The notes: a model not told the origin generated them from the sequence alone. A stretch of DNA of 64,000 nucleotides from Muribaculaceae bacterium (GCA_017405965.1 JAFQZK010000020.1:52516-116515), one strand, 5' to 3'; shown: positions 1 to 9,436, numbered from the stretch's first letter. Program-made: numbers and translations.

Positions 1-1062
1 GCTCAGTTTGTACTTGGCCTCGAGGATGCGGCGGCAGGCCTTGTCGATTTCGGCCATGGTCACCTTACCCTCGCTCAGCGATTTCTCTAACGTGCCCAGG
101 AAGCCGTCGGCCACCATATCCATGTCGGTGCCGGCCTTGAGAGCCAGCGCCGATACGGTCTGCAGGTCACCCATGCCATGGTTGATCATCTCGCTGATGG
201 CGGTGTAGTCGGTCACCACAAAGCCGTTGAAACCCCAACGGTCGCGCAGCACCTCGGTCATGAGCCAGCGGTTGCCCGTGGCAGGGATGTAATCAATGAC
301 GTTGAATGAGGTCATGAAACTGCCTGCTCCAGCGTCCACACCGGCCTGATAGGGCGGGAAATACTCGTTGAACATGCGCACGTGGCTCATGTCCACCGTG
401 TTGTAGTCACGGCCAGCCTCAGGAGCACCATACAGGGCAAAATGCTTCACACACGCCATCATGGTGGCCTTGTCGGCCAGGTCGGCTCCCTGATAACCCT
501 CGATCATCGCGCGGCAGATGGCTGACCCCAGGAAAGGATCCTCGCCGTTGCCCTCGCTCATGCGGCCCCAACGCGGCTCACGGCAGATGTCCACCATGGG
601 GCTGAAAGTCCAGCAGATACCGTCGGCGGTTGCCTCAATCGAGGCGATGCGTGCCGAGTTGCGGATGGCATCCATGTCCCAACTCATTGACATGGCAAAG
701 GGGATGGGGAATACCGTTTCATAGCCGTGGATGACGTCCATGCCGAATATCAGTGGAATACCCAAACGGCTCTGCTTGACAGCGACCTCTTGCAGTTGAC
801 GGATGCTTTGCACGCCCTTCATGTTGAACAGACCGCCCACCTGGCCGGCCTTGATCCTGTCAACCACATTGCCACTCACCGCCGAACCGGTGATGATGTC
901 GCCGGTCACGGGCAGGTTGAGTTGTCCGATTTTCTCTTGCAGGGTCATTTTACCCATCAATTCATCGATGAACTGGTTCATCTTGGCTTGATCTACAGCC
1001 TGGGCCGTTAAGGCGCCCAACGCCACGGCCAGTGTGAAAACAATACTTTTAATTCTCATCAT
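1..1062 (-). CDS. GH3 beta-glucosidase, BglX-like (C-terminus cut by window edge)
   Basis: Secreted or periplasmic family GH3 beta-glucosidase that would release glucose from oligosaccharides made by the upstream enzymes of PUL 1. 354 residues are visible from ATG at 1062 to the window edge with no stop, so only the N-terminal (alpha/beta)8 domain is seen. Residues 1-22 form a signal peptide ending in TAQA. Family motifs are present: KMTLQEKIGQL, GMDVIHGYETVFPIP, SPMVDICREPRWGR, CVKHFALYG and FVVTDYT, whose Asp285 is the expected nucleophile. It is the last visible gene of the PUL 1 operon, 52 bases after the GH144 stop. In known PULs, GH3 next to GH144 is a sophorose/beta-1,2-glucan pairing. 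That specificity is inferred from context, but the family call is firm. Confidence 0.93.
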   Translation of the reverse strand, partial: MMRIKSIVFTLAVALGALTAQAVDQAKMNQFIDELMGKMTLQEKIGQLNLPVTGDIITGSAVSGNVVDRIKAGQVGGLFNMKGVQSIRQLQEVAVKQSRLGIPLIFGMDVIHGYETVFPIPFAMSMSWDMDAIRNSARIASIEATADGICWTFSPMVDICREPRWGRMSEGNGEDPFLGSAICRAMIEGYQGADLADKATMMACVKHFALYGAPEAGRDYNTVDMSHVRMFNEYFPPYQAGVDAGAGSFMTSFNVIDYIPATGNRWLMTEVLRDRWGFNGFVVTDYTAISEMINHGMGDLQTVSALALKAGTDMDMVADGFLGTLEKSLSEGKVTMAEIDKACRRILEAKYKLS

Positions 1063-1114
1063 AATTATTTTAGTTTTTAGTTATTGGTTGCTATTGTGGT
1101 CTAGAATATCTAGA

Positions 1115-2491
1115 TTATTTAGAGTATTGGGTGAATCCCAGTTTGTCAAGACCCTGTTGCACCTCGGGGCAGCTCATGAACAGGCGCCAGAGAAGCCCGG
1201 TGCGGTAGTTCTCGATCATCGGTGCGATGGTACACTGGTCAATGGCCAAATAACGGGGCAACGTCCAGCCGCTGGCGGGGCTGAAAGCGTCATAGAAGCC
1301 ATATTTGCCCCAAATCGACTCGCCACGGCCGTAGAACCCCTTGAGTGCCGCCATCGACTGCTCGGGCGTGTAGGGGAACGATGACAGTGCCGCTGTGGGC
1401 GTGATGACGCCCAAGTCGTTGCCGGGACTGTGAGCCGAGTAGCCTTCGGTCGAGTAACTGGCGGTCAATCCCCAACAATCGGGACCGTAGCCAGTGTAGT
1501 GCTTGGGATTCTCGACACAATACTGATAGTTGCTCATAGCATGATTGCGCACCACGTTCCAATAGTCGGCATACTGGTCCTTCAATCCCTTGGGATTCAG
1601 GCCTATCCAGCTGTAGTGCGCCCAGAACAACGGGCCGCCCGTCTGCTCTGCGCCGTTGTGCTTCACCTCCAGCGGGTAGCCATAGGGGGCTGCATCGCTC
1701 TTGATGCCGCCACTGCGGGCCCAGCCCTTATGGTAGCACGAGGCGGGAACGGTGTGGGTGGGGGACGCCGCTGCCAGCACATACACGATGAGACACTCGT
1801 TATAGCCCTCGAGCGGGAAATTCATCTCCCACTCATATTGGGGCGACCAGTGCCAGTAGATGACATCCTGTCCGCCACGGGTGTACCAGTCAAACTCCAT
1901 GCCATGCCACAGGGCGTTGATGCGCTGTACCAGGCTCTTTTCGGCATCGGTGTCGCGGTTGAGGTACTGGCGGGCACACAGCAATCCCTGCATCAGGAAA
2001 CTGCTCTCCACCAGGTCACCGCCGTTGTCTTTCTGGCCAAAGGGTTTCACTTTGCCCGTGGGACCATGGAGCCAGTGAGGCCACACGCCATGGAAGCGAT
2101 CGGCACGCTCCAGGAAGTCCACGATGCGCGTGAGCCGTTCAACACCCTGATCACGGGTGATGAAACCGCGCTCCATCGCCACGATGAGTCCTGCGATGCC
2201 AAATCCGCTGCCGCCCGTGGTCACCACATCCTGGTCATGCTCAGGGTATTCCCCGTCGAGGTGGATGCGTTCACGGGCCAGTCCCGACGTGGGCTCGGCG
2301 CCGTCCCACATGTAGTTGAAGTGGACGCGCTCGATGTAGTCCAGCATGGCGTCATCGCTGGTAAATGATGCAGGCCTCGTCGGATCGTCTTGAGGCGTAG
2401 GTTCCTTGGGGACCGTGCTGCCGTCGCTCTTGCAGGCGCTGAGCGCCATGAGCAGGATGAGTGCGAGTGATTTCAATAATGTCTTTTTCAT
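1115..2491 (-). CDS. GH144-type (glycoamylase-domain) lipoprotein, probable endo-beta-1,2-glucanase
   Basis: 458-residue lipoprotein. The start is ATG at 2491, giving MKKTLLKSLALILLMALSAC with lipobox Cys20; the longer open frame upstream overlaps the previous gene and lacks a signal. The rest matches the (alpha/alpha)6 'glycoamylase-like' fold used by GH144 beta-1,2-glucanases: HFNYMWDGAEPTSGLARER, TTGGSGFGIAGLIVAMERG, VWPHWLHG, DNGGDLVESSFLMQGLL, and a C-terminal WGKYGFYDAFSP region. The protein is probably at the outer membrane or cell surface. It lies 13 bases after the GH43-like gene and 52 bases before the GH3 gene. The fold call is strong. The linkage specificity rests on family knowledge and the GH3 neighbour, and related families (for example GH162) cannot be excluded. 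Confidence 0.82.
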   Translation of the reverse strand: MKKTLLKSLALILLMALSACKSDGSTVPKEPTPQDDPTRPASFTSDDAMLDYIERVHFNYMWDGAEPTSGLARERIHLDGEYPEHDQDVVTTGGSGFGIAGLIVAMERGFITRDQGVERLTRIVDFLERADRFHGVWPHWLHGPTGKVKPFGQKDNGGDLVESSFLMQGLLCARQYLNRDTDAEKSLVQRINALWHGMEFDWYTRGGQDVIYWHWSPQYEWEMNFPLEGYNECLIVYVLAAASPTHTVPASCYHKGWARSGGIKSDAAPYGYPLEVKHNGAEQTGGPLFWAHYSWIGLNPKGLKDQYADYWNVVRNHAMSNYQYCVENPKHYTGYGPDCWGLTASYSTEGYSAHSPGNDLGVITPTAALSSFPYTPEQSMAALKGFYGRGESIWGKYGFYDAFSPASGWTLPRYLAIDQCTIAPMIENYRTGLLWRLFMSCPEVQQGLDKLGFTQYSK

Positions 2492-2504
2492 ATATACCTG
2501 ATGT

Positions 2505-4610
2505 TTAATGATTGATTTTGACAGTCTTGGATCGCGGACCGCAGCCAGTCTCGGCCAGGGCCTCGATAGTGAAGTAGTAATCGGTGCCCACATCCAGGCC
2601 ACGCATGTCATATTGTGTGTCACCGTTGACCGTGATGCAGTGATATAGTTTGTCGGGAGCAGTACCGTAATAAATGTTGTAGCCGTAGGCACCCTCTGCA
2701 GCAGTCCACGTGATCATGGCGTTGCGGCGGTCGGCCTTATCGCGCTTGACGGTGAAACGCTTGACCTCGGAGGGCAGGTTGCCGGTATAATCCAGGCCAA
2801 AAACTCGCACCTCGCTTAGGCAGAAATATCCGCCCGAGGGCATGTGAATGTTCTCGATGCGCAGGTAGCGGGTGTCGAGGCTCTCGCGCAACTCGATATA
2901 ATCGTGGGGCACATCGCGGTCGTTATCGCTCTTGTCAACCACCAGTGTCCAGTGCTCACCATCATTGCTGGCGAGGATGCGGTACTGGTGGTAGATGTCG
3001 TTGGCGCGGTTGTGCTGCACCGTCTTGTGGTCATAGAAATTGAGTTGCAGGGCACGCACCTCGCGGGTACCGCCCAAGTCCATCTCGACCCATTCCTGGT
3101 CGCTGCCGCTGGCCGCACTCCAGTAGGTGCGCATGTTCTCGTCGGTAAGGCTGGTGGAGGTCAAGGTGCTGTCGCAACTCGACACAGTACAGTTTTTCCC
3201 GTAGGATAGCAGCATCCATCCCGTGAAGCGTTCCGATGGGTTAGAAATATCATTGTCGGCATTCAACTGCGGATAGTCACCGAAGGCCGTGATGCAGTAC
3301 ATCACGCCATCACTGTCAAACCCGGTGGGGTAGAGCCCGATGCGCCGCTCAAACTTGTACTTGAGCGAGAGCATGCAGGTGCCCACATGCCAATAGTTGC
3401 CCTTGAGGTCGGCGAACGTGCCGCCGTGCCCCACTCCCTGCACAAACCCGCCGGGCTTGTAACTCATGGGATTGTGCTGCTGATAGGTGAACGGGCCCAG
3501 TGGATAATCGGAGACATAGACGCCGTCGGCATACACCTTGAACTCGGTGCCCGGAGCACCATATTGCAGATAGTATTTGCCGTCATGCTTGGTCATGAAA
3601 GCGCCCTCGGTGAATGGTTTTAGCGTCATCTCGTCGTCATTGTTCATCCCGAAGCGTTCCCAACCATGGCGGTCGGGATGCAACCGCACAAGGTCGTATA
3701 TCTTGCTGATGGGGGTAAAGTCTTCACGGCTGATCTCAACGCCCTTGAGGGGGTACTCGTTGCTTGAGCCGTAGTATTCGTAGAGGCGCCCGTCGTCATC
3801 CAGGAAGATGTAGGGGTCCCACGTGGGCAGCGTGTTGCGTTCGATGGCGCGGCGCCACCGTCCGCTCTTGGGGTCGGTGGAGTACCAGATGGGCAGGCCC
3901 TCATAGGTCGAGCCCGTATAGAACAGCGTGTCGCCCACGACCCACGCTGCGGGAGCGCACTCGTCGTCATCGGCGGGGTAGCGCTGGAACGAGGCTTGGC
4001 TGAAGTTCCAGTCGCTCAAGTTGCGAGAATAGTGGAAACCGCCCTGATTGGTGGAGAACAGGTAATACTCGCCCTTGTAGGTGAGTGCCATGGGGTCGGC
4101 GCTGGAGCGGAACGAGCCGCCCTGACGCGTGTTGTTGTTCCATGGCTCATAGTTGTAACTGATGTTGAGCGGATTGCAGTAGGTGATGCTGGCGTTGTCG
4201 CGTGGATCATACCAGCGTGTGGCTTGTGCCACGCGACGTGGAGTCGCGATGCTGCCGCTGGTCTTGACAGGCAGTATGATGCTGACCTGTCGTTGACCGT
4301 TTTGACGAACCGTGATGGTCATTTCCTTGCCGGGGTAGTACACGCAGAGCAGACTGTCGGTGTCGGTGCCCACGAGCGAGAAACGGCCTTGAGCATCGGT
4401 GTTGCTGTGGGCAGGGCTGTAGAGCCACATCACGGTGGCACCCTCCAGGGGCAGGCCTTGTTCGTCAGTCACCACGCCTGTCACGTTATACTCGGTGACC
4501 ACGGGGATGTAGTAATCGCTCACCTGGCCCTTGACGACCTTTACCGAGTCGGTGCTGCCATGCGCGGCAAACGCTGTGCAAATGGCTATTGCGGCAATAA
4601 AACGGTTCAT
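2505..4610 (-). CDS. GH43-like five-bladed propeller glycosidase with F5/8-C and Fn3 domains
   Basis: 701-residue secreted multidomain protein. After a signal peptide (1-18) comes a carboxypeptidase-regulatory-like Ig domain (about 40-115; GVVTDEQGLPLEGATV). A GH43-like beta-propeller (about 140-450) follows with all three expected acidic residues: Asp172 (SSADPMAL, base), Asp265 (TWDPYIFLDDDG, modulator) and Glu335 (PFTEGAFM, acid). A discoidin/F5/8-C domain (about 465-615) and a fibronectin III domain (about 625-700) complete it. GH43 members act on arabinosides, xylosides or galactosides; which substrate applies here is not visible. It is third in the PUL 1 operon, after SusD and a conserved-looking hairpin. 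An active enzyme is likely, since the catalytic triad is complete. Confidence 0.82.
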   Translation of the reverse strand: MNRFIAAIAICTAFAAHGSTDSVKVVKGQVSDYYIPVVTEYNVTGVVTDEQGLPLEGATVMWLYSPAHSNTDAQGRFSLVGTDTDSLLCVYYPGKEMTITVRQNGQRQVSIILPVKTSGSIATPRRVAQATRWYDPRDNASITYCNPLNISYNYEPWNNNTRQGGSFRSSADPMALTYKGEYYLFSTNQGGFHYSRNLSDWNFSQASFQRYPADDDECAPAAWVVGDTLFYTGSTYEGLPIWYSTDPKSGRWRRAIERNTLPTWDPYIFLDDDGRLYEYYGSSNEYPLKGVEISREDFTPISKIYDLVRLHPDRHGWERFGMNNDDEMTLKPFTEGAFMTKHDGKYYLQYGAPGTEFKVYADGVYVSDYPLGPFTYQQHNPMSYKPGGFVQGVGHGGTFADLKGNYWHVGTCMLSLKYKFERRIGLYPTGFDSDGVMYCITAFGDYPQLNADNDISNPSERFTGWMLLSYGKNCTVSSCDSTLTSTSLTDENMRTYWSAASGSDQEWVEMDLGGTREVRALQLNFYDHKTVQHNRANDIYHQYRILASNDGEHWTLVVDKSDNDRDVPHDYIELRESLDTRYLRIENIHMPSGGYFCLSEVRVFGLDYTGNLPSEVKRFTVKRDKADRRNAMITWTAAEGAYGYNIYYGTAPDKLYHCITVNGDTQYDMRGLDVGTDYYFTIEALAETGCGPRSKTVKINH

Positions 4611-4629
4611 CTGAAAGATTTTATGAAAA

Positions 4630-4669
4630 TCAGGCAGGGTGATTCCTGGGGGCGTTACACCCTGCCTGA
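4630..4669 (-). promoter_or_regulatory. Intercistronic stem-loop between susD and the GH43-like gene
   Basis: Perfect 12-bp inverted repeat (arms 4630-4641 and 4658-4669, TCAGGCAGGGTG and its complement) with a 16-base loop, just after the susD stop and before the next start. On the minus strand it is followed by a short weak T-rich run (ATTTTCAT). It could be a leaky terminator or an mRNA-stabilising hairpin that keeps susCD transcripts more abundant than the downstream enzyme genes. The structure is plainly visible; its role is inferred. Confidence 0.6.
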
Positions 4670-4695
4670 TGATTAGTTAGTGATTATCGGCGGGT

Positions 4696-6144
4696 TTATT
4701 CGTTCTTGGGCTCATTCTTGAGCGTGGGAACGGTCTGCAACTGGGTCAAGGGCAGGGGATAGTACTTCACACTCTCGCTCCAGCCCGTGAGCACGCTGGC
4801 AGCCAATCCGGTGCGGATGAGGTCGTTGTAGCGCTCACCCCACTCGCACACAAGCTCCATGCGGCGCTCATCGAGAATCTGTTCGGCGGTGACGTTACTC
4901 ATCGTCGGCATATTGGCACGGGTGCGCACCAGGTTGAAGGGCTGGTCGCCATTCTTGCCCTGGCGAACCTTGGCCTCGGCGTTGATGAGCAGCACATCGG
5001 CATAGCGCAGGATGCGGATGTTGTTGTTCGAGCCGTACTTGCTGCGGCCGGGTGTCAATTGGTTCCTCGGCGTGTAGGCCTTGCCGTTCCACGTGTTGGT
5101 GTTGTTGACGTTACCCATCACGTTGATCTCGTCTCCGTCGCGTGTGGTCGTACCTCCGAAGAGTACCGAAGTTTCCAGACGGATGGTCTCACCACGGGCT
5201 TGAGCCCAATTGATGAACCTGTCGGTGATGCCGACGAAATTCCATCCACCCAGGTTGCCGGGACCTTGGAACACAAACCACTGGTCGGCGTCAACCTCCT
5301 CGCCACTGCCCTGGCCTAAGTCGGTACACTGGCACTCAAAGAGGCTCTCGTTACACAACTTGCCGGGAATCTTGAACAGGTTGTAGAAATCGCTGTACAG
5401 CTGGAACTTGTTGCTGGCGATGATGTCGTCGGTCAAGGCCTCGGCTTGAGCATATTCGCCACGGTTCAAGCGAATCTTGGCAGCAAGTGCCTCGGCAGTG
5501 TAGGCGGTTACGGCGCCAAAGTGCGTGGCCTCGTTAGGACGTACCTTGGGGCAGTTCTCAATGGCATACTGCAAGTCCTCGAGCATGTAGCGCTCAACTG
5601 CGTCCTTGGTCGAACGCGTGAGGTCACTCTGGTTGTTGTCGCGCAAGATAGTCACATCGCCAAAGGCCTGAGTGAGCCTGTAGTAGGCATAAGCACGCAG
5701 GATGCGCACCTCGCCGCAATAGGCGCGATAGGTTGTCCGGTCGGCGTCATTGCTGATGTGCTCGGCATAGGAGTCGAGCGAAGTCAAGGCGCCGTTGGCA
5801 ACCTTAATCATGCCGTAATACTGGTTCCACATCTCATTCAGACCCCAGAACGAGTTGTCGTACCTGAAGTTGCCGAAGTCAACGAGCAGACCTTGGTCAT
5901 CGACACGTCCACTCCAAACATCGCCGTCGCGAATGATGGTCAAGGGCCAGATGACCCAGTGCATGCCACCGGTGCGCAGCTTGGCGTACACACCCGATAC
6001 CGGCATGTACATCTCGCTAGTCTTGGTATAATCGACATCCGACTCGGGCAACGTGCTCTCGGGAAGAATGTCCAGCCAGTCATTGCAGGAGGTGGCTCCC
6101 ACCATCAACAAACCTGCAATCATGATATATTTCAAAAATTTCAT
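4696..6144 (-). CDS. SusD-like surface glycan-binding lipoprotein (PUL 1)
   Basis: 482-residue RagB/SusD family lipoprotein that caps the SusC barrel and delivers glycan on the cell surface. The start is set at ATG 6144 (MKFLKYIMIAGLLMVGATSC, lipobox Cys20) rather than the upstream ATG at 6183, which would add a charged stretch before the signal. The rest is typical: CNDWLDILPES after the lipobox, YYGMIKVANGALTSLDS, EVRILRAYAYYRLTQAFGDV, the TPR-like helical core, and the C-terminal ILDERRMELVCEWGERYNDLIRTG and YYPLPLTQLQ signatures. It follows the SusC gene by 39 bases, the usual susC-susD order. Family certain; glycan unknown, though the operon suggests a beta-glucan. Confidence 0.96.
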   Translation of the reverse strand: MKFLKYIMIAGLLMVGATSCNDWLDILPESTLPESDVDYTKTSEMYMPVSGVYAKLRTGGMHWVIWPLTIIRDGDVWSGRVDDQGLLVDFGNFRYDNSFWGLNEMWNQYYGMIKVANGALTSLDSYAEHISNDADRTTYRAYCGEVRILRAYAYYRLTQAFGDVTILRDNNQSDLTRSTKDAVERYMLEDLQYAIENCPKVRPNEATHFGAVTAYTAEALAAKIRLNRGEYAQAEALTDDIIASNKFQLYSDFYNLFKIPGKLCNESLFECQCTDLGQGSGEEVDADQWFVFQGPGNLGGWNFVGITDRFINWAQARGETIRLETSVLFGGTTTRDGDEINVMGNVNNTNTWNGKAYTPRNQLTPGRSKYGSNNNIRILRYADVLLINAEAKVRQGKNGDQPFNLVRTRANMPTMSNVTAEQILDERRMELVCEWGERYNDLIRTGLAASVLTGWSESVKYYPLPLTQLQTVPTLKNEPKNE

Positions 6145-6183
6145 TGTCTTTCTCTTTTTAATGATTGTTGGTAATGTGCTCAT

Positions 6184-9100
6184 TTAGAAGTCGATGGTTA
6201 CGCCAAAGGTGTAGGTCGCAGTCAGCGGGTAAACCTCGGTGTCCCAGCCCTCGGGATCGTTCAACTCGGGCGTGAAGCTGTTGGCCTTGAACAAGGTGAG
6301 GGGACGGTCGGCAGTGGCGCTCAGGCGCAGCGAGGGCAGGATGTAGCTGCCCATCTTGATGTTCCTGAAGGTGTAGCCGAGGGTCACGTTCTGGATGCGG
6401 AAGAAGTCAGCATCCTCGACAAAGAATGAGTTGACGCGCTGGTCACTCACGTTCCATGAGCGAATCCAACCTTCGGCCGACGGATACTTGTTGGTCGAGC
6501 CGGCACCGGTCCAGCGGTTAGCCACCTGGTCGTGGTCGAAGTTGTAGTTGGACTGGGCATAACGCAACGCACGCTTGCGGTTGTACATCTGAGCGCCGGC
6601 GTTGCCGTAGGTGGTCACTGCAAAGTCCAGATTCTTCCACTGGAAGCCAAGGTTGATGCTGTAGATGAAATTGGGCAGATACGAACCCAGGGTGGTGCGG
6701 TCCTCGCCGTCAACGATGCCGTCACCGTTCAGATCCTTGTACTTGAAGTCACCGGGTTGCAGACCGTTGGCCTGAGCCGTCTTGTCGGCAGCGCATTCCT
6801 GCTCGGTCTGATAGATGCCGTCAACCACATAGCCGTAGAACGAGTTCATCTCCTTGCCCACAAACTGGTAGGTCTTGCCGCCTGCGATATAGGGGTTACC
6901 GGCCAGATCCTTTACTTCGTTCTTGAGGTAGGACAGGTTGGCGTTGATGTAGTACTTGAAGTCGTCGCCCACACGGTCGGCCCAGTTGATGCTCACGTCA
7001 ACACCGGTGTTGAGAATCTTACCGATGTTCTGCAGCAGCGTGCCGTTCTCGAAGGGCAGGCGCGGTGCGATAACAGCCTTGCGGGTCATGCGGTAGAACC
7101 AGTCGATGTCAACGCTCAGGCGGTTGCGCAGGGTGGCGAACTCAACGCCCACGTTGGTCTCGTCAACTACCTCCCACTTCAGGTTGGTGAAGTAGCTGTT
7201 GTTCTGGAAACCGGCAATGGTGGAGTTGCCGAACACACCCGACGACCAGGTGCCGGTGGAAACCGAGCGGAAACCGTCGCTGGCGGGAACGGCATTGTTG
7301 CCCAGGCGTCCCCAGCTGGCGCGCCACTTCAGGTAGTCGATGGCGTTCTGGTTGGCCATGAAGTCTTCCTTGCTCATCACCCAAGCGACACCGAACGAGG
7401 GATAATAGCCCCAAGTCTCCTGGTACTTGCTCGTACCGTCGGCACGGAAGGTGGCCATGAACAGGTATTTGCCCATATAGTCGTAGTTGATACGACCAAA
7501 GTAACTGTTGCTGCGATAACGGGTACCACCGTCACTGGCGCGGCGGCTGTCGCTCTCGGTACTGATTCCGATGTACTTGTAGGCGTCGTCACCGTCCACG
7601 ATGCCGTAGCCGATGCCGTACAGATTGTGATACTTGTCCTCGCGCAGCGACTGACCCAACATCACACCTAGGTTGTGGTCACCGAAGGTGTCCTTGTAGG
7701 TCAGCACGTTGTCCCAAATCCAGTTGTTGTAGCTAGACTCGTTCTTGCTAACCCACGACTTGTCGTTGCGTTGCACTGCGCTCACGTAGTACTCAGGCAT
7801 GTAGGAGCGGTTGTGGATTGCAGTGAAGTCATAGGAGTAGCTGGTCTTGAAGTTCAGCTTGCTGGGAATGAAAGTGATCTGAGCGTAGTAGTTGGTCAGA
7901 TACTTGTTGATGTCGTTCACGCTGTTCTGGTAGTTGGCCGTAGCGATCGGGTTGTAGAAGTTGTTGGTGAAGCCGACCGACTCAGGCGAACCGTAGTGGG
8001 TGGGGAAGGTGTTGTCGTTCTTCTCGTCCATCACGGGATAGATGCCAGGAGCGTTGAACGCCTGTTGCCAAGCGGCATTGTTGGGCGTGCGCTGTTTACC
8101 TTTCGAGAAAATGCCGTTGAAGCCCACCTTGAGCCAGCTGGTGGCCTCGTAGTCGAGGGCTGCACGGAAGTTCATTCGCCGGTAGTAGTTCTTCACATCC
8201 ATGACACCATCCTGATGCAGGTAGTTGATGCCGAGTGAATAGGTTGCCTTCTCGCCACCGCCGGTGATGGTGAGGCTGTGGTCGGTGATGGCAGCCGTGC
8301 GCAGCAACTCCTTGTACCAGTCGGTGTCCGAGCCGTAGATCCAGTTGTGGAAGTCACCGCTGTAGTTGCCGCCGTAGCGGTCGATAGAAGCCTTCATCGT
8401 CGATACATAGGCGTCGTAGTTGGCTTCCATCAGCATCGTGGCATACTCGCTTGAGTTCGCCATCTTCAGCACGTTGGTGGCCTTCTGGATACCATAGTAG
8501 CCGTTGTAGGTGATTTTGGCGGGTTGGTTCTTGTTGCCGTGCTTGGTGGTGATCAGGACGACACCGTTGGCGGCGCGCACACCGTAGATGGCGGCTGCCG
8601 AAGCGTCCTTCAATACCGACATGTCGGCAATGTCGTTGGCGTTCAAGAAGTCGATGTTGTCATAGAACATGCCATCAACAACATACAGTGGGCTGCCGCT
8701 GGTAAACGAACCGTTACCGCGGATGTGGACCTTAGGACCCTCGCCTGGGGTACCGCTGTTAACGACGTTCACACCTGCCACCTTTCCTTGCATGGCGGCC
8801 ATGGGCGATGCCGTGGGCACGGCAAGCAGTTCCTCGCCCTTGACAACGCTGATGGGCGCCGTCAAGTCCTTGGCTTGTGCCGAACCGTAACCGATCACGA
8901 CCACCTCATCAAGATTGCGCACATCGTCCAGCAGCTGGACGTTCATCATCTCGCTGGCAACCATCTCCACTGCCTGCATGCCCATGAAAGTGAATTTCAG
9001 CGTTGCACCATCGGGCACGTTGGCAATCTCAAAGTTGCCGTCAAAGTCGGTGACTGCACCCATCGTGGTCCCGAGGACCTTGACGGTGGCACCGATCACG

Positions 9101-9204
9101 GGCTCGTTGACCTGGTCAACGACCGTACCTCTTACCGTAAGTGCCTGTGCGCTCACAATGGCGCAAGCCACGACGAGTAAAAGCATTAGGATTCTTTTTT
9201 TCAT
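6184..9204 (-). CDS. SusC-like TonB-dependent outer-membrane glycan transporter (PUL 1)
   Basis: 1006-residue SusC/RagA family TonB-dependent transporter, first gene of PUL 1. A signal peptide (1-21, ending VSAQA) precedes a carboxypeptidase-regulatory-like domain (about 22-95; VRGTVVDQVNEPVIGATVKV, AVTDFDGNFEI). The TonB box/plug follows (about 98-230; LDEVVVIGYGSAQAKDLTAP, VHIRGNGSF, PLYVVDGM, VLKDASAAAIYGVRAANGVV), then a 22-strand barrel ending in an aromatic residue (TFGVTIDF). Length and motifs are standard. It imports oligosaccharides captured with the adjacent SusD. A good Bacteroidota promoter lies about 57 bases upstream. Confidence 0.97.
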   Translation of the reverse strand: MKKRILMLLLVVACAIVSAQALTVRGTVVDQVNEPVIGATVKVLGTTMGAVTDFDGNFEIANVPDGATLKFTFMGMQAVEMVASEMMNVQLLDDVRNLDEVVVIGYGSAQAKDLTAPISVVKGEELLAVPTASPMAAMQGKVAGVNVVNSGTPGEGPKVHIRGNGSFTSGSPLYVVDGMFYDNIDFLNANDIADMSVLKDASAAAIYGVRAANGVVLITTKHGNKNQPAKITYNGYYGIQKATNVLKMANSSEYATMLMEANYDAYVSTMKASIDRYGGNYSGDFHNWIYGSDTDWYKELLRTAAITDHSLTITGGGEKATYSLGINYLHQDGVMDVKNYYRRMNFRAALDYEATSWLKVGFNGIFSKGKQRTPNNAAWQQAFNAPGIYPVMDEKNDNTFPTHYGSPESVGFTNNFYNPIATANYQNSVNDINKYLTNYYAQITFIPSKLNFKTSYSYDFTAIHNRSYMPEYYVSAVQRNDKSWVSKNESSYNNWIWDNVLTYKDTFGDHNLGVMLGQSLREDKYHNLYGIGYGIVDGDDAYKYIGISTESDSRRASDGGTRYRSNSYFGRINYDYMGKYLFMATFRADGTSKYQETWGYYPSFGVAWVMSKEDFMANQNAIDYLKWRASWGRLGNNAVPASDGFRSVSTGTWSSGVFGNSTIAGFQNNSYFTNLKWEVVDETNVGVEFATLRNRLSVDIDWFYRMTRKAVIAPRLPFENGTLLQNIGKILNTGVDVSINWADRVGDDFKYYINANLSYLKNEVKDLAGNPYIAGGKTYQFVGKEMNSFYGYVVDGIYQTEQECAADKTAQANGLQPGDFKYKDLNGDGIVDGEDRTTLGSYLPNFIYSINLGFQWKNLDFAVTTYGNAGAQMYNRKRALRYAQSNYNFDHDQVANRWTGAGSTNKYPSAEGWIRSWNVSDQRVNSFFVEDADFFRIQNVTLGYTFRNIKMGSYILPSLRLSATADRPLTLFKANSFTPELNDPEGWDTEVYPLTATYTFGVTIDF

Positions 9205-9260
9205 TCGCTTTAATTGATGTTAATGGTTGATAAAAAAAGTACAATATCTTCATTTTTTTG

Positions 9261-9292
9261 CAAATATAGTGTTTATTCTTAAAAAAAACAAT
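9261..9292 (-). promoter_or_regulatory. Promoter of PUL 1 (susC)
   Basis: Read on the minus strand, TATATTTG (9261-9268) matches the Bacteroidota -7 consensus TAnnTTTG, and ATTG (9289-9292) lies 20 bases upstream at the -33 position. This leaves a leader of roughly 50 bases before the SusC start at 9204. It lies in a very AT-rich spacer between the two PULs. Confidence 0.6.
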
Positions 9293-9371
9293 TTTTAAAC
9301 AAAAACTTTACATTTATGCTCCATTTATTTGCTTATTTACCTTTTTTGGCATCGATTTGTTGTGAATTGCA

Positions 9372-9414
9372 ATAAAAAACAGGCAGGAAGCATCGTGTTC
9401 GCTTCCTGCCTGTT
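9372..9414 (-). terminator. Rho-independent terminator of PUL 2
   Basis: Perfect 14-bp inverted repeat (9378-9391 and 9401-9414; AACAGGCAGGAAGC arm) with a 9-base loop, followed on the minus strand by a T-run (TTTTTTATT). It lies 22 bases past the stop of the GH5-GH3 fusion and ends the PUL 2 transcript, so PUL 1 has its own promoter. Confidence 0.9.
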
Positions 9415-9436
9415 GCTACAGGGATGTTCTTGACTG

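Noticed and set aside
1430-2368. 312-codon plus-strand open frame opposite the GH144 gene
   Set aside because: Shadow of GC-rich third positions in the real gene; no signal, domain or sensible composition (Val/His/Leu-rich).
6532-8238. Long plus-strand frames opposite the SusC gene of PUL 1
   Set aside because: Antisense shadows of a certain SusC gene.
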